Source: Diplolepis rosae (Eukaryota > Arthropoda > Insecta > Hymenoptera > Diplolepididae). Taken from it: a stretch of 64,000 nucleotides of DNA. The notes beneath the pieces are model-generated. The model ran no database searches. It was given only the letters and a program-made list of their open reading frames with translations, and was not told where the DNA came from. Within the stretch, counting starts at the first letter, position 1. Every line of letters starts with the position of its first letter. The translations under genes and the position numbers were made by a program. The stretch is from contig JAPYXD010000677.1 of the NCBI GenBank assembly GCA_030998225.1, positions 11,903,501 through 11,967,500 on the forward strand, in the 5' to 3' direction. This document shows positions 46,794 through 58,177 of this stretch, piece by piece.

Positions 46794-47066
46794 CTCTCTG
46801 AATCTGAATCAGTCAAATTTTCACTGATTGAATCAGTGATTTTCTTTTTCAATGATTCATCAGCGGAAGCAATATTTTTCACTGTTAAATCAATTAATTA
46901 TCATCGATTAATCAGTGGATAAAATAATTTTTACTGCTAAATCAGTAACTTTTCACTGAAGTAATCAGTGAAATTTGACTGATTGACAGAGACCTCTTTT
47001 TAGCTATTTGAATCAGTCAAATTATACTGATGATCAGTAGATATTGACTGATTCAGATTTAGAGAG
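46794..47066. mobile_element. CTCTCT/AATCAGT family MITE
   Basis: Ends CTCTCTGAATCTGAATCAGTC and the inverse. TA flanks at 46792-46793 and 47067-47068. The interior is a chain of AATCAGTGAAA / TTTGACTGATT motifs in both orientations, ten or more copies. Confidence 0.8.
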
Positions 47067-47068
47067 TA

Positions 47069-48000
47069 GCGTTTGATATTTGAACGTTTTCAGAATTTAG
47101 AACAAATGATAAATATGACGATGCATTTTGAAAATTAGGTAATCAGAGTATTTTCAAAAAAAAATCTGTATATGCATGGTTTTTTAATGCATTAAAAGTG
47201 TTTATTAATTTTTAGTACATAAATTTATTATAAAATGAAAGTCAACTTCAGATAAAATTATGTAATATTTAATAAATCGAGGTTAATGAAGTATGTAAAT
47301 CGAGGCCGATGAAGGAAAATTTATTTTCAACATATCGATTTTATAATAACACTGGTTTTTCGATTCTTACAAAAAGAAGACATTTATCGTTGTCGTAAAT
47401 TTAAGCGAGGCTTGAAAAGCATCTTTTAATTCCTTTGAGATTCTTATTTAGATCCTTTCTAAATTTATTAGTCTTGGAGACCAGACGAGAGTTCCGTAGA
47501 GTCGAGTGAATATCGAGGAACAAAAAATCTCATATCAGCTATTCACAGTTCCATTCTATAATTAACGATAATGAAAATATTTTTAGCGAATTTTAAATAC
47601 CAAATTAATTTTTAAAATCAATATTTTGGTAAAAATAACTTGAATTTCTGAGTTTCACGGATTAATGTATTAAGTAAATCTCCATTTTATTAACGAATGT
47701 ATACGTTTCATGATCTTCTGAATAGAAATAAAAGGGTTTTTTCAATCCTGTTTGTGTCTGTCCCCGTCGTTGTTTGTAGACATGATAGTTTTCAAAAGAA
47801 TAACTAGCCATATATAACCAAAATTTCAAAAATAAGAGCAATTTTAGTAATTTTGAAAACTAAATTTTTGAATAATCTAATATTTTAATACTAGTTTCAA
47901 ATAGTTTGCAAAAAGTTCTAGAAATTGTCCTTATGAAATTTCTCAATTAAACCAAAATAATCTACTTTCATTCACACATATTTTAATACGATGTAAATTT
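47069..48000. other. AT-rich spacer
   Basis: No gene, RNA or clear repeat recognised. Confidence 0.4.
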
Positions 48001-49250
48001 TTTGTTTTCATCTTAAAAAACACTTTTGTGAATTAAAAATTCGATTTTATATCAAAACTATGCAAGACATGGAAAGAACATCAAAATGTGAAATTGTTTG
48101 CTTATGTAAATTCTACTTAAAAATAAAAAACACTTAAAAATAAAAAATTTGATTTTTTAACCGAAATATGCGAGATATGGAAGGAAAATTATAATGCAGG
48201 AATATTAACTTAAACAAGCTATACAAATTTTCACAAAGACAATTTTTGATACGAAAATTAGACCTCAGGTAAAAATAGATAATTTAGCTTTCAAGAATAG
48301 CAATATTATTATTGAAGGACTATTTTGGAAGAGAAAAGATTAATTTCCATGAAAAAAATTTGAAATACCGAAAAATAATTTTATTAATCAATTTTATTTT
48401 TGCCCCGACTTTTTTCCTTATCGCTTTTTACAAAATTCTAAAAAATTATGCGATTCTAATAAATTACAAATCACTTTTTCAAGAAAAAGATTCCCTACAA
48501 CTTAACCATTTCCAATTTTCCAAAATGAATAAATTATTATCAAATTCAGCAATTTGTTTAAAAAAATTTCATTTTGGAAAATGTTTTTTTAATGGCTTCA
48601 GCTATCAAAGAATTTATTTTTAAAAATCGGAAACGGTGAAGTTGTGGGAAGTATTATTTCTGAAAAAATGATTCATGATTTATTAGAATCGCATAATTTT
48701 TTAAAATTTGGTAAGAAGCAATAAGAAAAAATACCGGTAACATCAAATATATTTTTTAATAGAAAAAATAGTAAGTTTTGTGGATGAAAACTACCTTAAA
48801 ATAAACACTTTTGAAAATCAAAAGTTTGATTTTTTGAACAAAATATTCGAGATATGAGAAATAACATTATAATGCAGAATTAATGTTTAATTGAATAAGG
48901 TATATAAATTTTCATCAAGACATGTTTTTTATAAAATGTATATTTTTCGTTTCAATTTTAAAAATATTATTCAAAATAAAAAATGCTATTTTTTATCCAA
49001 AATATTCAAGACATGGAAAAAATATCAGAACACAAAATTTTTTGTTTAAAAAAATTCTACAAATTAAAATCCAAATTACATTAACATTTAAAAAAATACT
49101 TTTCAAAATAAAAAATTCGATTTTTTAACCAAAAAATTCAAGATATAGAAGAAAATCCATAATCCGAAATTGTCTGCTTAAATAATTTCTACAAATTTGC
49201 ACTCACACATTTTTTAAAATTATATATGAGATAAATGAATAAGAACCAAA
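48001..49250. repeat. Diverged tandem-like repeats interrupted by a TTAA element
   Basis: A unit containing AAATTCGATTTTTTAACC, then AAATATTCGAGATATGG and a run towards TCTACAAATTT recurs near 48040, 48145, 48820, 48980 and 49120. The spacing is irregular and identity is low. The 48245-48795 part belongs to the element described next. Confidence 0.55.
48245..48795. mobile_element. TTAA-target fold-back element, copy 1
   Basis: The left end is damaged (ACGAAAATTAGACCTCAGG without the outer bases). The right end GTGGATGAAAACTACC is followed by TTAA (48796-48799). The body, with AGCAATATTATTATTGAAGG and TTTCCATGAAAAAAATTTG, matches 54002-54640 and 62823-63279. Confidence 0.65.
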
Positions 49251-49379
49251 AATAAAACTCAAAATAATATAATGTCAGAAAATACGAAATCATGAAAGTA
49301 CAAAAATATATATATTACAGAAAAATAAATATAGGCTTAGAATAATTTCTTCCTTTAAATCACGAGTCTAGTTCCTTAT

Positions 49380-49690
49380 TTTCGATTCTGAATATCGAGC
49401 TCGAGTTTCATAATGAGAATGTATTCCTCAAAGTCGTTTCGACTTTGAGGACATTTAATTCACATTTATCAAATTATAAAATTGATTTGAGTTTTAGAAT
49501 CAAATTACAAGAAATAAACTAGAATACATGCGAAGAACATAAGACCAAGCGCGAAGCACTAGATTCAAACAGATCGGAGCTCGACGATCAGTTCGCGCGC
49601 ACTAGGCGCGCTGAAGCTTACAAGCGAAGTGAGCTGCACGCAAAGTGCGCGACGTGAATCCACCCGCGAAGCGGACAGATTTATAGTATT
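49380..49690. repeat. Dispersed repeat with GCGCGAAGC core, copy 2 (inverted)
   Basis: Reverse-complement relative of 40935-41250. The AT arm at 49430-49540 is well matched, and the CpG-rich block at 49550-49680 has repeated GCGAAGCG/GCGCGC motifs. Confidence 0.65.
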
Positions 49691-49727
49691 TATATTAATA
49701 TTTTTCAATTTGAATGAAAAAATAAAA

Positions 49728-49793
49728 TTAGTTGGTTCAGTTCGAAAGTCGATCGGTAATTGAAAGACCCGGGCTCAAATCCCGGCACAGTCA
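49728..49793 (+). repeat. tRNA-derived SINE trace or pseudo-tRNA
   Basis: An A-box-like TAGTTGGTTCAG (49728-49739) and a B-box-like GGGCTCAAATCCCGG (about 49771-49785) are about 43 nt apart. No acceptor stem pairs with the 3' CACAGTC, so it is not a functional tRNA gene. Confidence 0.4.
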
Positions 49794-49899
49794 AAAGCCT
49801 CTCTTTTTACAGGGAAAGTTTTAAAATTCTTTAAATTCGAAAAAATAAAATCTTTAAATAAATTCAAACCCCTTTTCGATTCTATATAATTGCACAAAT

Positions 49900-52318
49900 T
49901 TCCTTCCCTCAAATTATCTTATGGCTGTAAGGGGAAGAAGTGTTTATCAGCCGTCCGTGTCTCACCAAGCTCATCCATTTCCCCTTGTTACTTGAACCGA
50001 TTCTAGCAACTTCGCAATACACGACCTTCAAAGTACTACACTTGATCGTGCGCCTTCCGTAAACGTTTCGGAATACGAAGGCCAATGTCGATCTGTCGGA
50101 AGAGAGCGTCAGCCTTGGAGCTCAAAGAAGTTCAATACTTCCTCTTGGTACCTGCATCTCGATTCGTTACCTGGACCAGAACCATGTCCAGAGCAATATG
50201 AGTCGCTTTGCAAGGAGTTCGGTATCAGTAATGCAGTCACTGCGACCACATACGAATACTTATACATCCCATGAGCCCAGAGGCCCCCCTGTAGTCGACT
50301 CGTGAAATGGAGGGAAACGTGAGGGGAGACGCGAGCGGTGCTAACATGGCGACTGGAAAGTAAGTGCCTGCCGGTGACTGAGTGACCCATACACACGGTC
50401 TCGCAGTCACATACCGTTCTCAACTATCGTTAAGTACAGAGCGACCGATAAGTGTAAAGTGTGTTTTTTAAGCTTCCGATAACTATTTTTTTTTCTATCA
50501 CTAAAATTGTTAAACTTCCCCACCGAGGATCTGAAGACACTTTCAGTTTTACTTTAAATTCATTCCAGTGCAGTTACCTTCAGTGACATTTCGATATAAA
50601 CAAACAGGTACCATACCGGTGTCTAAAGGGAAATTTACGCCACAGTGAAAACTACCAGATGATATTCTGTTCTGCTGAAAATACTGCGAACATATCCTAA
50701 GATTCAAGTGCCCAGTGTTTTGTGGTTTCGTTAATAGTAACAGCTTGTTAGCGATTCCTGTAACTTGTTATCAACTCTTTTTAACTTGTGATCTTAAAAA
50801 CTTTTTTTCTCGAGAGGTGCTTCCAATCATCCTGACAATTAAGTCCCAATTGGTTCGAGGATCGTGACGAGAGAGTTCTTTAATTCCGTTAATGATCAAG
50901 AAAGTTTTGCAAAGTACTGGAAGTCAAGAGATTTATGGAGTTAATGGTCTGTCTTTTTAGAGACATCTTCGTGGACCATTTAGAAAGTGAGGCTTTGGAG
51001 TTGTTGCACCACGTGCTTAAACAAATCCGCACACACGTGATCTACTAATTGATTAGTCTGCAATATCCTCAAGTGGCATCACGAACGAAGAGTTATCTTC
51101 CTTAGGATTATATCGACGCTAAACTCTCTCGTTTTGCTTGCCACTATCACTCTCTCGCGATATTTTGTCATCCAAGGCCTTGCTATTTTCACCTTCACAA
51201 GAAAGTCCTTCGTTCTCTCGAAAAACATTAATGACATTTTCAAAAACTCGATTTTTTTAATCGTCAATCAAAAAAACCGGTAATTTCACTAGAATTAATA
51301 AGCTAGTTTGATTAAATGATACAAGGCAAAAAGTATCAATAGAATTTGCTTCCATTCAGAAGAAATTGGAATCAAGGCCAGCGAATGAGAAAGGATATTG
51401 CATTGAAAAAGCTAACATTAGGTGATAAGGGTTTGATGGATTTTGACTGATATAATGCCATCTGGAAGACGGAAGTTGTTGCTTAGAATTCGCACTTGAC
51501 CGTGATTTAATGTCCGTGCGCGAATTCCTGTGCGTGTGCACGGTTAGACTTTCTCCAAACCGATATCAGTAATCCGTATTGAGGGTTTGTCTCATCCTAC
51601 TGAACTGGCTGTCGGTGAACGATAAAAAAATGGGTTGATTAGTCGTGAACACTTGGGCGTTAATAAGTCTGGATGCGAAACCTGCGACGCAACATCTCTG
51701 GATTAAAGAGGCTTATTAGAACTGGAGCTCTAATAAATGTCAAATAAAAAACATTTGTAAGACTATTCTATCGAAGCCAAATCAGTCGTTTGAGTAAGAG
51801 GATTAGAAGAGCTTCTCTGCCGAGTAAGATCTATTCTCCAAAAAGTATCCGTTTTCTAAAGTGCTGGTAATAATAATAATATCAGAAGGAAATTCCTTTG
51901 TAAGTTTTTGGCGCTGATCAAAAACTTCATAAGTGAAAAAAAGTCTCAGAAATGAGAAGACGAGCGAGAAACTCATAGAGATGCAGTTTGGGGTTGAATC
52001 AGGTGGACCAGAGGAAACGAACGAAAGACGCTAGATAAATAAAAATTTTGAAGATCATCGACCAGTTGAAGAAGATTTTGGAATATAATCGGATTTGGAT
52101 ATCGTAGCGATATTACTAAATTTTTCCTGTGATTTTCTTCTTTTTTTGACAATATCAGTAATCGATACCCGTAAGGGTATCGAAAGAAGACATCGAGACG
52201 ACTCGGTTTAGCACAATGCTAAACTGCACTGACCTCGAGTGCATTCTGCACCATCATCATTATTATGCTCATCTTCATCAGTTGCAGCCTCATCCTTCCG
52301 GGGATCATGAGCGAGACG
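49900..52318 (+). promoter_or_regulatory. Repeat-poor island: putative promoter, 5'UTR and first exon of a gene leaving the window
   Basis: A 2.4-kb stretch of higher complexity and GC than its surroundings, free of the MITEs that crowd both sides. Two strong donors are visible. One is after 50359 (GGAAA then GTAAGT), ending a short frame MEGNVRGDASGANMATGK that starts at 50307. The other is after 52318 (GAGACG then GTGAGC), ending a frame from 52216. No following exon is recognisable up to 64000, so the first intron would exceed 11 kb. Long leaders and huge first introns are common in insect regulatory genes, but I cannot name this one. Confidence 0.35.
52216..52318 (+). CDS. Putative first coding exon, His-rich
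   Basis: ATG at 52216 and 34 codons plus one base to a GTGAGC donor. It begins MLNCTDLECILHHHHYYAHL and is rich in His and Gln. A second frame from 52264 (MLIFISCSLILPGIM) would look like a signal peptide and shares the same donor. Only conservation or transcript data can choose between them. The product is unknown. Confidence 0.3.
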
Positions 52319-52411
52319 GTGAGCAAAAATTGATTTGACTTTTTGCTTGATTGCGGTCTCTTACTGAATGATTAGTGTTATTTAGATAATAAGCCTATAA
52401 TCGAGGACTTG

Positions 52412-52632
52412 CTCTCTAAATTTGAATCAGTTAAAATCTACTGATTATCAGTGAAATTTGACTGATTCAAATAGATAAAAAGAGGTTACTGTAAATTAGT
52501 CAAATTTAACTGATTATTTCAGTGAAAATTGACTGATTTGACAATGAAAAATATTTTTTTCACTAATGAATCAGTGAAAAGGCAAATAACTGATTCAATC
52601 AGTGAAAATTTGACTGATTCAGATTTAGAGAG
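52412..52632. mobile_element. CTCTCT/AATCAGT family MITE
   Basis: Same ends and interior motif chain as 46794-47066 and 59594-59863. It is bordered by TG on both sides (52410-52411 and 52633-52634), where the other copies have TA. Confidence 0.78.
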
Positions 52633-53321
52633 TGTCGATACCTTTTATTTGTTGGTATATTATGTAGGAAAATATTCTTCAGGTTTCTCAAAGTTTGGAA
52701 CATTACAATTATTTTATTCGTTTGAGGAGTCTACCCACATTGGACGCTAAAAAAAGGCTATTTTCATGAATTTTTTCAGAGAGGTTTAGATTATAGATAT
52801 TGATATGAAAATTGTGAGGCTAAGTAAATACACTCTTACAATACATAAATAAAATTTTTTAAATTTATTTTAGACACTTTTTATAGATGAAAATGGTGCT
52901 GAATCAAAGGTCCTCAAAAAGTTGATATGTGTGCGCTGTTGATGAAATCTCGGAGATGGATTGTCTAAAACAATAACAAAATCAAACGGTTTTAGGTTCA
53001 GTATCCTAATAGCTATAGCGTATATCATGCGATATTTTATTTTTGCAAAAATAACAAAATGTCGGACATTTTTTGAAAAGAGAAAATAAAACGTGTTTTA
53101 TCACCGTTTTATGAAAAAAAAAAACACTTAAAATCAAAATTTAAAAAAGTTCTTCATATGAGCTATAGCTATAGTTGTAAAGAATAAGTGGTAAAAATTT
53201 GATAAGGATCGGTTCATTAGTTTCGGAGATTTTATCAACAAGGCGTCGAAAAACGTTGTTTTGAGAAAAACCCGTTTAAACTTTTTTTAAATGAAAAATC
53301 ATGAAAAAAACTTACTTGCGT
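52633..53321. other. Old repeat-like spacer
   Basis: AT-rich. The stretch 53190-53300 (GATAAGGATCGGTTCATTAG, then TTTCGGAGATTTT and GAAAAAC motifs) has a weaker relative at about 54700-54790, so it is probably a degenerate element. Confidence 0.4.
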
Positions 53322-53440
53322 TTAATCAGCGATGCTTGCACCATAAAGTATGCCTTCTGTTGCTTCATAATACTCATTTTCATCCAAAATAGCCTGTCTT
53401 CGTTGAGTTCTGGCATCTTTGGAATTGGTAATGTGGGTAT
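53322..53440 (-). pseudogene. Possible 3'-terminal coding remnant of a transposon gene
   Basis: The minus-strand frame ending at the stop 53322-53324 reads ARTQRRQAILDENEYYEATE and ends GASIAD. A related frame at about 54792-54860 ends QAEVAD at a stop in the same context. The composition is coding-like (charged and amphipathic), but I do not recognise the family. The upstream part is cut by the TTAA MITE at 53450. Confidence 0.3.
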
Positions 53441-53449
53441 ACCCCTTAA

Positions 53450-53830
53450 GGGGACTGAGTCAAAAATCGGGACGGAATTCGAGCGCTCACGATAAATATG
53501 CATTTTCTCGGTCAATACTACTTGGGTTTTAATAATTTTTTCTGATTTTATTCAGGACAGTATAACGAGTAAAAGAAAGAGAAAAATCTGGATTAGGTCC
53601 ATTGGTATGGAATTCGTGGGGGCATAAAGTTGAGCATCTAAAACCTGGCGTTCCTCGCCGATCCTACGGTTCCCTTTGAACTTATTTGAGATTTTGACTA
53701 CACTGTTCGGAAGTATAGAGTGTTCTGAACAAAATGAAAAAACATTATCAAAATCCAACTAGTATTAACCGAGAAAATGCATGTCTACCGTGAGCGCTCG
53801 AATGCTGGCCCGATTTTTTGCTCAGTCCCC
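53450..53830. mobile_element. MITE with GGGGACTGAG ends and TTAA duplication
   Basis: 381 bp. TIRs are GGGGACTGAGTCAAAAATCGGG and the inverse, followed by a second conserved block (GAGCGCTCACG) at both ends. TTAA lies at 53446-53449 and 53831-53834. It is piggyBac-like by target. Confidence 0.85.
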
Positions 53831-54001
53831 TTAAGGCGTCATTCTACTATCTCGGCAAAAAAAGGTTATTGTCAAGAATTTTGTTCTCAAAAACTACTTT
53901 ATATAATTAAATAAAATTTTCAATGTTTATTCATTCAGTCTCAAAGTTCACAAAAAAAATTTTTTTACATAAAATTATTGTTTAGTTTATGTAATGTTTA
54001 A

Positions 54002-54640
54002 GGTAGTTAATCCACGAAAATTAGACCTCAGGCAAAATAGATAATTTTGCTTCCAAGAATAGCAATATTATTATTGAAGGGCTATGTTTAAAGAGAAAAG
54101 ATTAATTTCCATGACAAAAAATTTGAAATACAGAAAAATAATTTGATTAATAAAGCTTATTTTTGCCCCAACTTTTTTTCTTATCGCTTCTTACTAAATT
54201 TTATAAAATTATGCGATTTTAATAAATTACAAATCACTTTTTCAAAAAAAGGATTCCCTACAACTTAACCATTTCCAATTTTAGAAAATGAAGAAATTAT
54301 TATCAAATTCAGCAATTTGTTTATAAAAATTTCGTTTTGGAAAATGTTTTTTAATGGTTTCAGCCATTAAAGAATTTATTTTTAAAAATCAGAAACCGTG
54401 AAGTTGTGGGAAATATTTTCTCTGAAAAAATGATTCATGATTTATTAGAATCGCATAATTTTTTGAAATTGGTAAAAAGCAATAAGAAAAAAAGTTGTGT
54501 CAAAAATAAAATTTATTGATCAAATTATTTTTCTGTGTTTCAAATTTTTTTCATGTAAAATAATCTTTTCTTAGCCCTTCAATAATAATATTGCTATTCT
54601 TGAAATCAAAAATATCTATTTATGCCTCAAGTCTAATTCA
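54002..54640. mobile_element. TTAA-target fold-back element, copy 2
   Basis: Left end GGTAGTTAATCCACGAAAATTAG preceded by TTAA (53998-54001). The arms of about 150 bp are inverted at 54510-54640, where the outermost right bases are lost. Related to 48245-48795 and 62823-63279. Confidence 0.75.
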
Positions 54641-54905
54641 ACTTTTTGTTAATTTAACTGTGATAAAATTAAAAATTTTAAAAAACGCTTCGTTACTCAA
54701 TAGATATTTATGTTTAGAATAAACGTTTTTTCGAGAAAAACGTATTTAAAGTTTTCGGAGGATAAAAGTTGTAAAACAAAATTACTTACACTTAATCAGC
54801 GACTTCTGCTTGATCAAATGAATTCTCTTGAGTACTTCTTGCCTTTTTTCGCGATGTTAGATTTTTCAAAAGTGTGATAGTAAAATAACCCCTTGAATAA
54901 TGCAC

Positions 54906-55730
54906 CCCGTGCAGAAATTTTGGTAAGGCGCCGATCGGGCCCCGATCGGGAAAAATGTGGCCCCGATAAGGTAATCTGTCTAGCGCCAGACCAGTAATGA
55001 AACGCCCTACCCGATCTGGACCAGATCTGGGCCTGTAAAATGGGGGCCCGATCTGGCCCAGATAGGCCCCTTCTAATTTTGTATTTCTACAAATAGTAAA
55101 ATTTAAAAGGTTTTGGTTTATTAACAATAAATCAAAAAAAATTTTTTCATAAATTCAGATTAGTGATGCAACAGTATAATCAAAAGTATACAAACAGTAT
55201 AATCTTTAAGTCCATCTTCGTAGTCTGTAGAACTATTCGATTCTTCTGAATCTAAAATAAATTACATTACTAATCACTTTCTTTCTAAACAATTCACTTT
55301 GGAAAATTGAATATAATATAAAAAATAATGAAACACAATAACGTTCTACACTTAAAATTATAATTTTCTTTTCAAATTACCGTTAATAAAAAAATATTTG
55401 AAGTAATAATCTAGTTCATTACAATGTTAAAATTTATGTAATGAATCCAGTTAATTAACTTAGCTTGATCTATAATGCGGATATAAGAAATTTCACCAAC
55501 GATTCTGTGCTTCCGAACTCGCCATGTACATTTTGCTTTTAGCATTTTAATTTCAATATAGTCACTACAATATCACGACTACAACACAAAATTTGAAAAT
55601 AATCTTGTCCATCATAATTCGATGTGGTTCCGACCTGGGCCAAACCATGTGCCCCCCTGTGGCCACATGTGGAAAATCCGATCGGGCCCGGATCGGAACT
55701 TGGGAACAAGTTGGGCAATTTCTGCACGGG
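54906..55730. mobile_element. CCCGTG-end TIR element, copy 4
   Basis: Ends CCCGTGCAGAAATTTTGG and the inverse. The GC-rich subterminal regions are built of GGCCCCGATCGGG and CCAGATCTGG palindromes (54930-55070 and 55620-55710). The AT-rich middle has no coding frame. Confidence 0.75.
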
Positions 55731-56008
55731 ACGGAAAAAAATAGTTTAAGAAACTTTACTTAACTTTTGAGCAAAGTTGGGACAAATGAATAAGTTGTAG
55801 ATTATATAATATTATTACAATAATTTATGACGTAGATTTTGAAATTATACAATACTGTACATTATTAAAGTTTACCGAACTGTGATGCATTCTTTAAGAT
55901 TTAATACGTCACAGATTATTACAATAATATTAAATAATCTCCAACTTGTCCATATGTCCCAGCTCTGCTGAAAGTTGAGTAAAGTTTCTCGAACTATTTT
56001 TTTCCGTG
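55730..56008. mobile_element. Fold-back MITE, AAAAATAGTT family, copy 2
   Basis: Ends ACGGAAAAAAATAGTT on the left and the inverse CACGGAAAAAAATAGTTCG on the right. The arms match 40099-40372 over most of their length. It abuts the right end of the CCCGTG element directly. Confidence 0.75.
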
Positions 56009-56136
56009 TACCGGTGCTGAAATTTTGCTAGATTGGGAATCCCAAATCGAGGATTAAACACATGCCCCGACAGGGGCTAGACCTGGTCGTGTCTTTCATT
56101 ACTGGTCTGGGCCATAACTCGCATTTTCTGCATGGA
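56009..56136. mobile_element. Decayed CCCGTG-type element
   Basis: GGTGCTGAAATTTTGCTAG on one side and GCATTTTCTGCATGG on the other recall the CCCGTGCAGAAATTT ends, with CCCCGACAGGGG-like palindromes between. Edges are approximate. Confidence 0.35.
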
Positions 56137-57921
56137 TTATTTTTAATTTATATTCAAAAATATGATTAAAAGGCCTTTGAACTAAAACGGGATTTAAATT
56201 TCCTCTTCCTAAAGACATTAATTATTCAAGTTTATTTTTATTGTTTATTCAAACACTCTAATTCGATCATGAGTTTTATTTGAATTGGAAATTGTATAGC
56301 TTCCACTATTACTTTTGTGACCTTATACCAAAGTAATAATTGACGATAACTTCAATTACAGATAGGGACGAATGACTAAATTAACATGGCAGATACATAT
56401 GAGTTTCATATTTTAAACTCGACAACCTTCCAAATAATTAGTCATTTTAATCTAGCTAACAGTAAAAGGTGTTTCTATTTTTAAGTAACCCAATTATTTA
56501 CGTAAGCTTACTCATTTAACAAAAAAAAATATCATGAAAAAATTAATTAAAAGTTATTTTTAGCTATTTTATCAATAGAACTCGTGAAAGAATCAAGAGG
56601 AAATAAATTTAGAGTGAAAAATTCATTTTTGGGAGTAGGAATCCAATAAATTAAATCTTATGGTTCAACTTGTCAAATTTAATCCTTTCTTACGAAACTT
56701 TACACCAGGAAGAACATTATTATAATATTTTCAAAAAAAATTGTTTGAAAATTATTTTCTCCTTATGTCTTTTTTTATTCATTAAGTATTTTGCGCGACA
56801 CATGGAGAAAGAGAAAATCATTTTTTTAGTACTACCAACTTAAAGTGGAGTAACAAAAATTAAGTCTCAAATAGCTATGTTCTCACCTTTTTCTCTGAAT
56901 ATTTCGCTCTTTTATGATCGTGACTTTCTGGAGCCCAAAAAACAGTAAAATTATCTCTTAAGAATAACGAGAGTTTCTCAGACATTTCTGCCTGTAGTAA
57001 ATCACAGATTGTTCCACTACGTGAATTTTCACGTTCATTTTCTTTCTGTTGAAGCTATTTAAAATTATTATTTAAATTGCTTCCTACTTAATTTGTCAAA
57101 TGTGCTAATAAATACTTTGAAAATTATTTGAGACAGTTGAAACTTTCAATTATCTATTTTTATCAAATTCTTGCATATAATTTACAAGAGGTTTTTACAA
57201 GAATACTATTTGTGAATAACGGACGAGTTATTTTTTGTGCTGTGCTTGGATGATTTGTTACCCAAATTTATGGCAAAAATAATATATAACTTGGAATAAA
57301 TTACTATACTGATAAGTTGAAATTTTATCAATGCTTCTCCTTAAAAAGCAATTAATGTAAAGATATTCTAATACAAGTTTTAAAACGATTAAAAGAAACA
57401 TTTTCGTGAGGTTTTAATTTTCTACTTCGAGGACATTCATAATTTATGGCAATAGATATCAAGACACTCATTCCCCTTGATTAGCTGCTAGTAGATTCTT
57501 TACGTTGCAGGTCGCGAGCGCGAAAAGTTGAATCGTCTTACATTTTTCCTCTTGCGGACTGTTGACCTTTCTGAAGAAGTAATTATCTATTAAGAACATT
57601 ATAGGACAATATTGGTGCGTGGGTAGGTCGTAGAACTGAGCGACAGGTTTTTATTGATGTTTTGTGGGCGGTAAAAATTCTGTTACTATCATGAAGAAAA
57701 TTTGATGTTATTAATGTGGCACAATGCCAAAATAATTGAATCACATTTGAAGATAGAGTGGTTCCATGACAATTTTAATGCAAATTTCTTCAAGGCAGTT
57801 TTAATTTAAAATAGTTCTTCTTCACTTTTATAAGAGGTTGAATTTATTAAATTAAGTTTTTTAGGGTCACTTCCGTTTTATTAAGATCAGAATATATATA
57901 TTTGGCTTCATTTTATTTAAT
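56137..57921. other. AT-rich spacer or intron
   Basis: No gene, RNA or clear repeat recognised. It may be intronic to the gene suggested at 49.9-52.3 kb. Confidence 0.4.
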
Positions 57922-57923
57922 TA

Positions 57924-58177
57924 CACTGTTAGAAATTTCTGTATTAAACTCCCATTACATGTAATGGAAGTTTTTTTTAGTAACATATCAAATTTAAAAT
58001 ATTTTAATTTAAAAGAATATGAATTTTTATTTGAATTTTAATACACATGTGGAAATATTTGAATAATGTTTGTTAATTTAAATATATCTTGATTGAAAAG
58101 TTATTAAATTTAATCTATTGATTTTAATTTACCACTTGTATATTAGTCTATTAAAATTAATAAGATTTTTAAGAGTG
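57924..58177. mobile_element. TA-target MITE, CACTGTTAGAAATT end
   Basis: Left end CACTGTTAGAAATTTC, right end inverse CACTCTTAAAAATC. TA at 57922-57923 and 58178-58179. Contains ATTACATGTAATGGAAG. Ends resemble 60858-61201. Confidence 0.6.

Noticed and set aside
49728..49793. Functional tRNA gene
   Set aside because: B-box-like and A-box-like words are present, but the acceptor stem and cloverleaf pairing are not.
50109..50423. Minus-strand open frame of 104 codons
   Set aside because: It lies in the putative promoter/leader region, is Ser/His/Cys-rich without a domain, and has no splice context. The plus-strand donors fit better.
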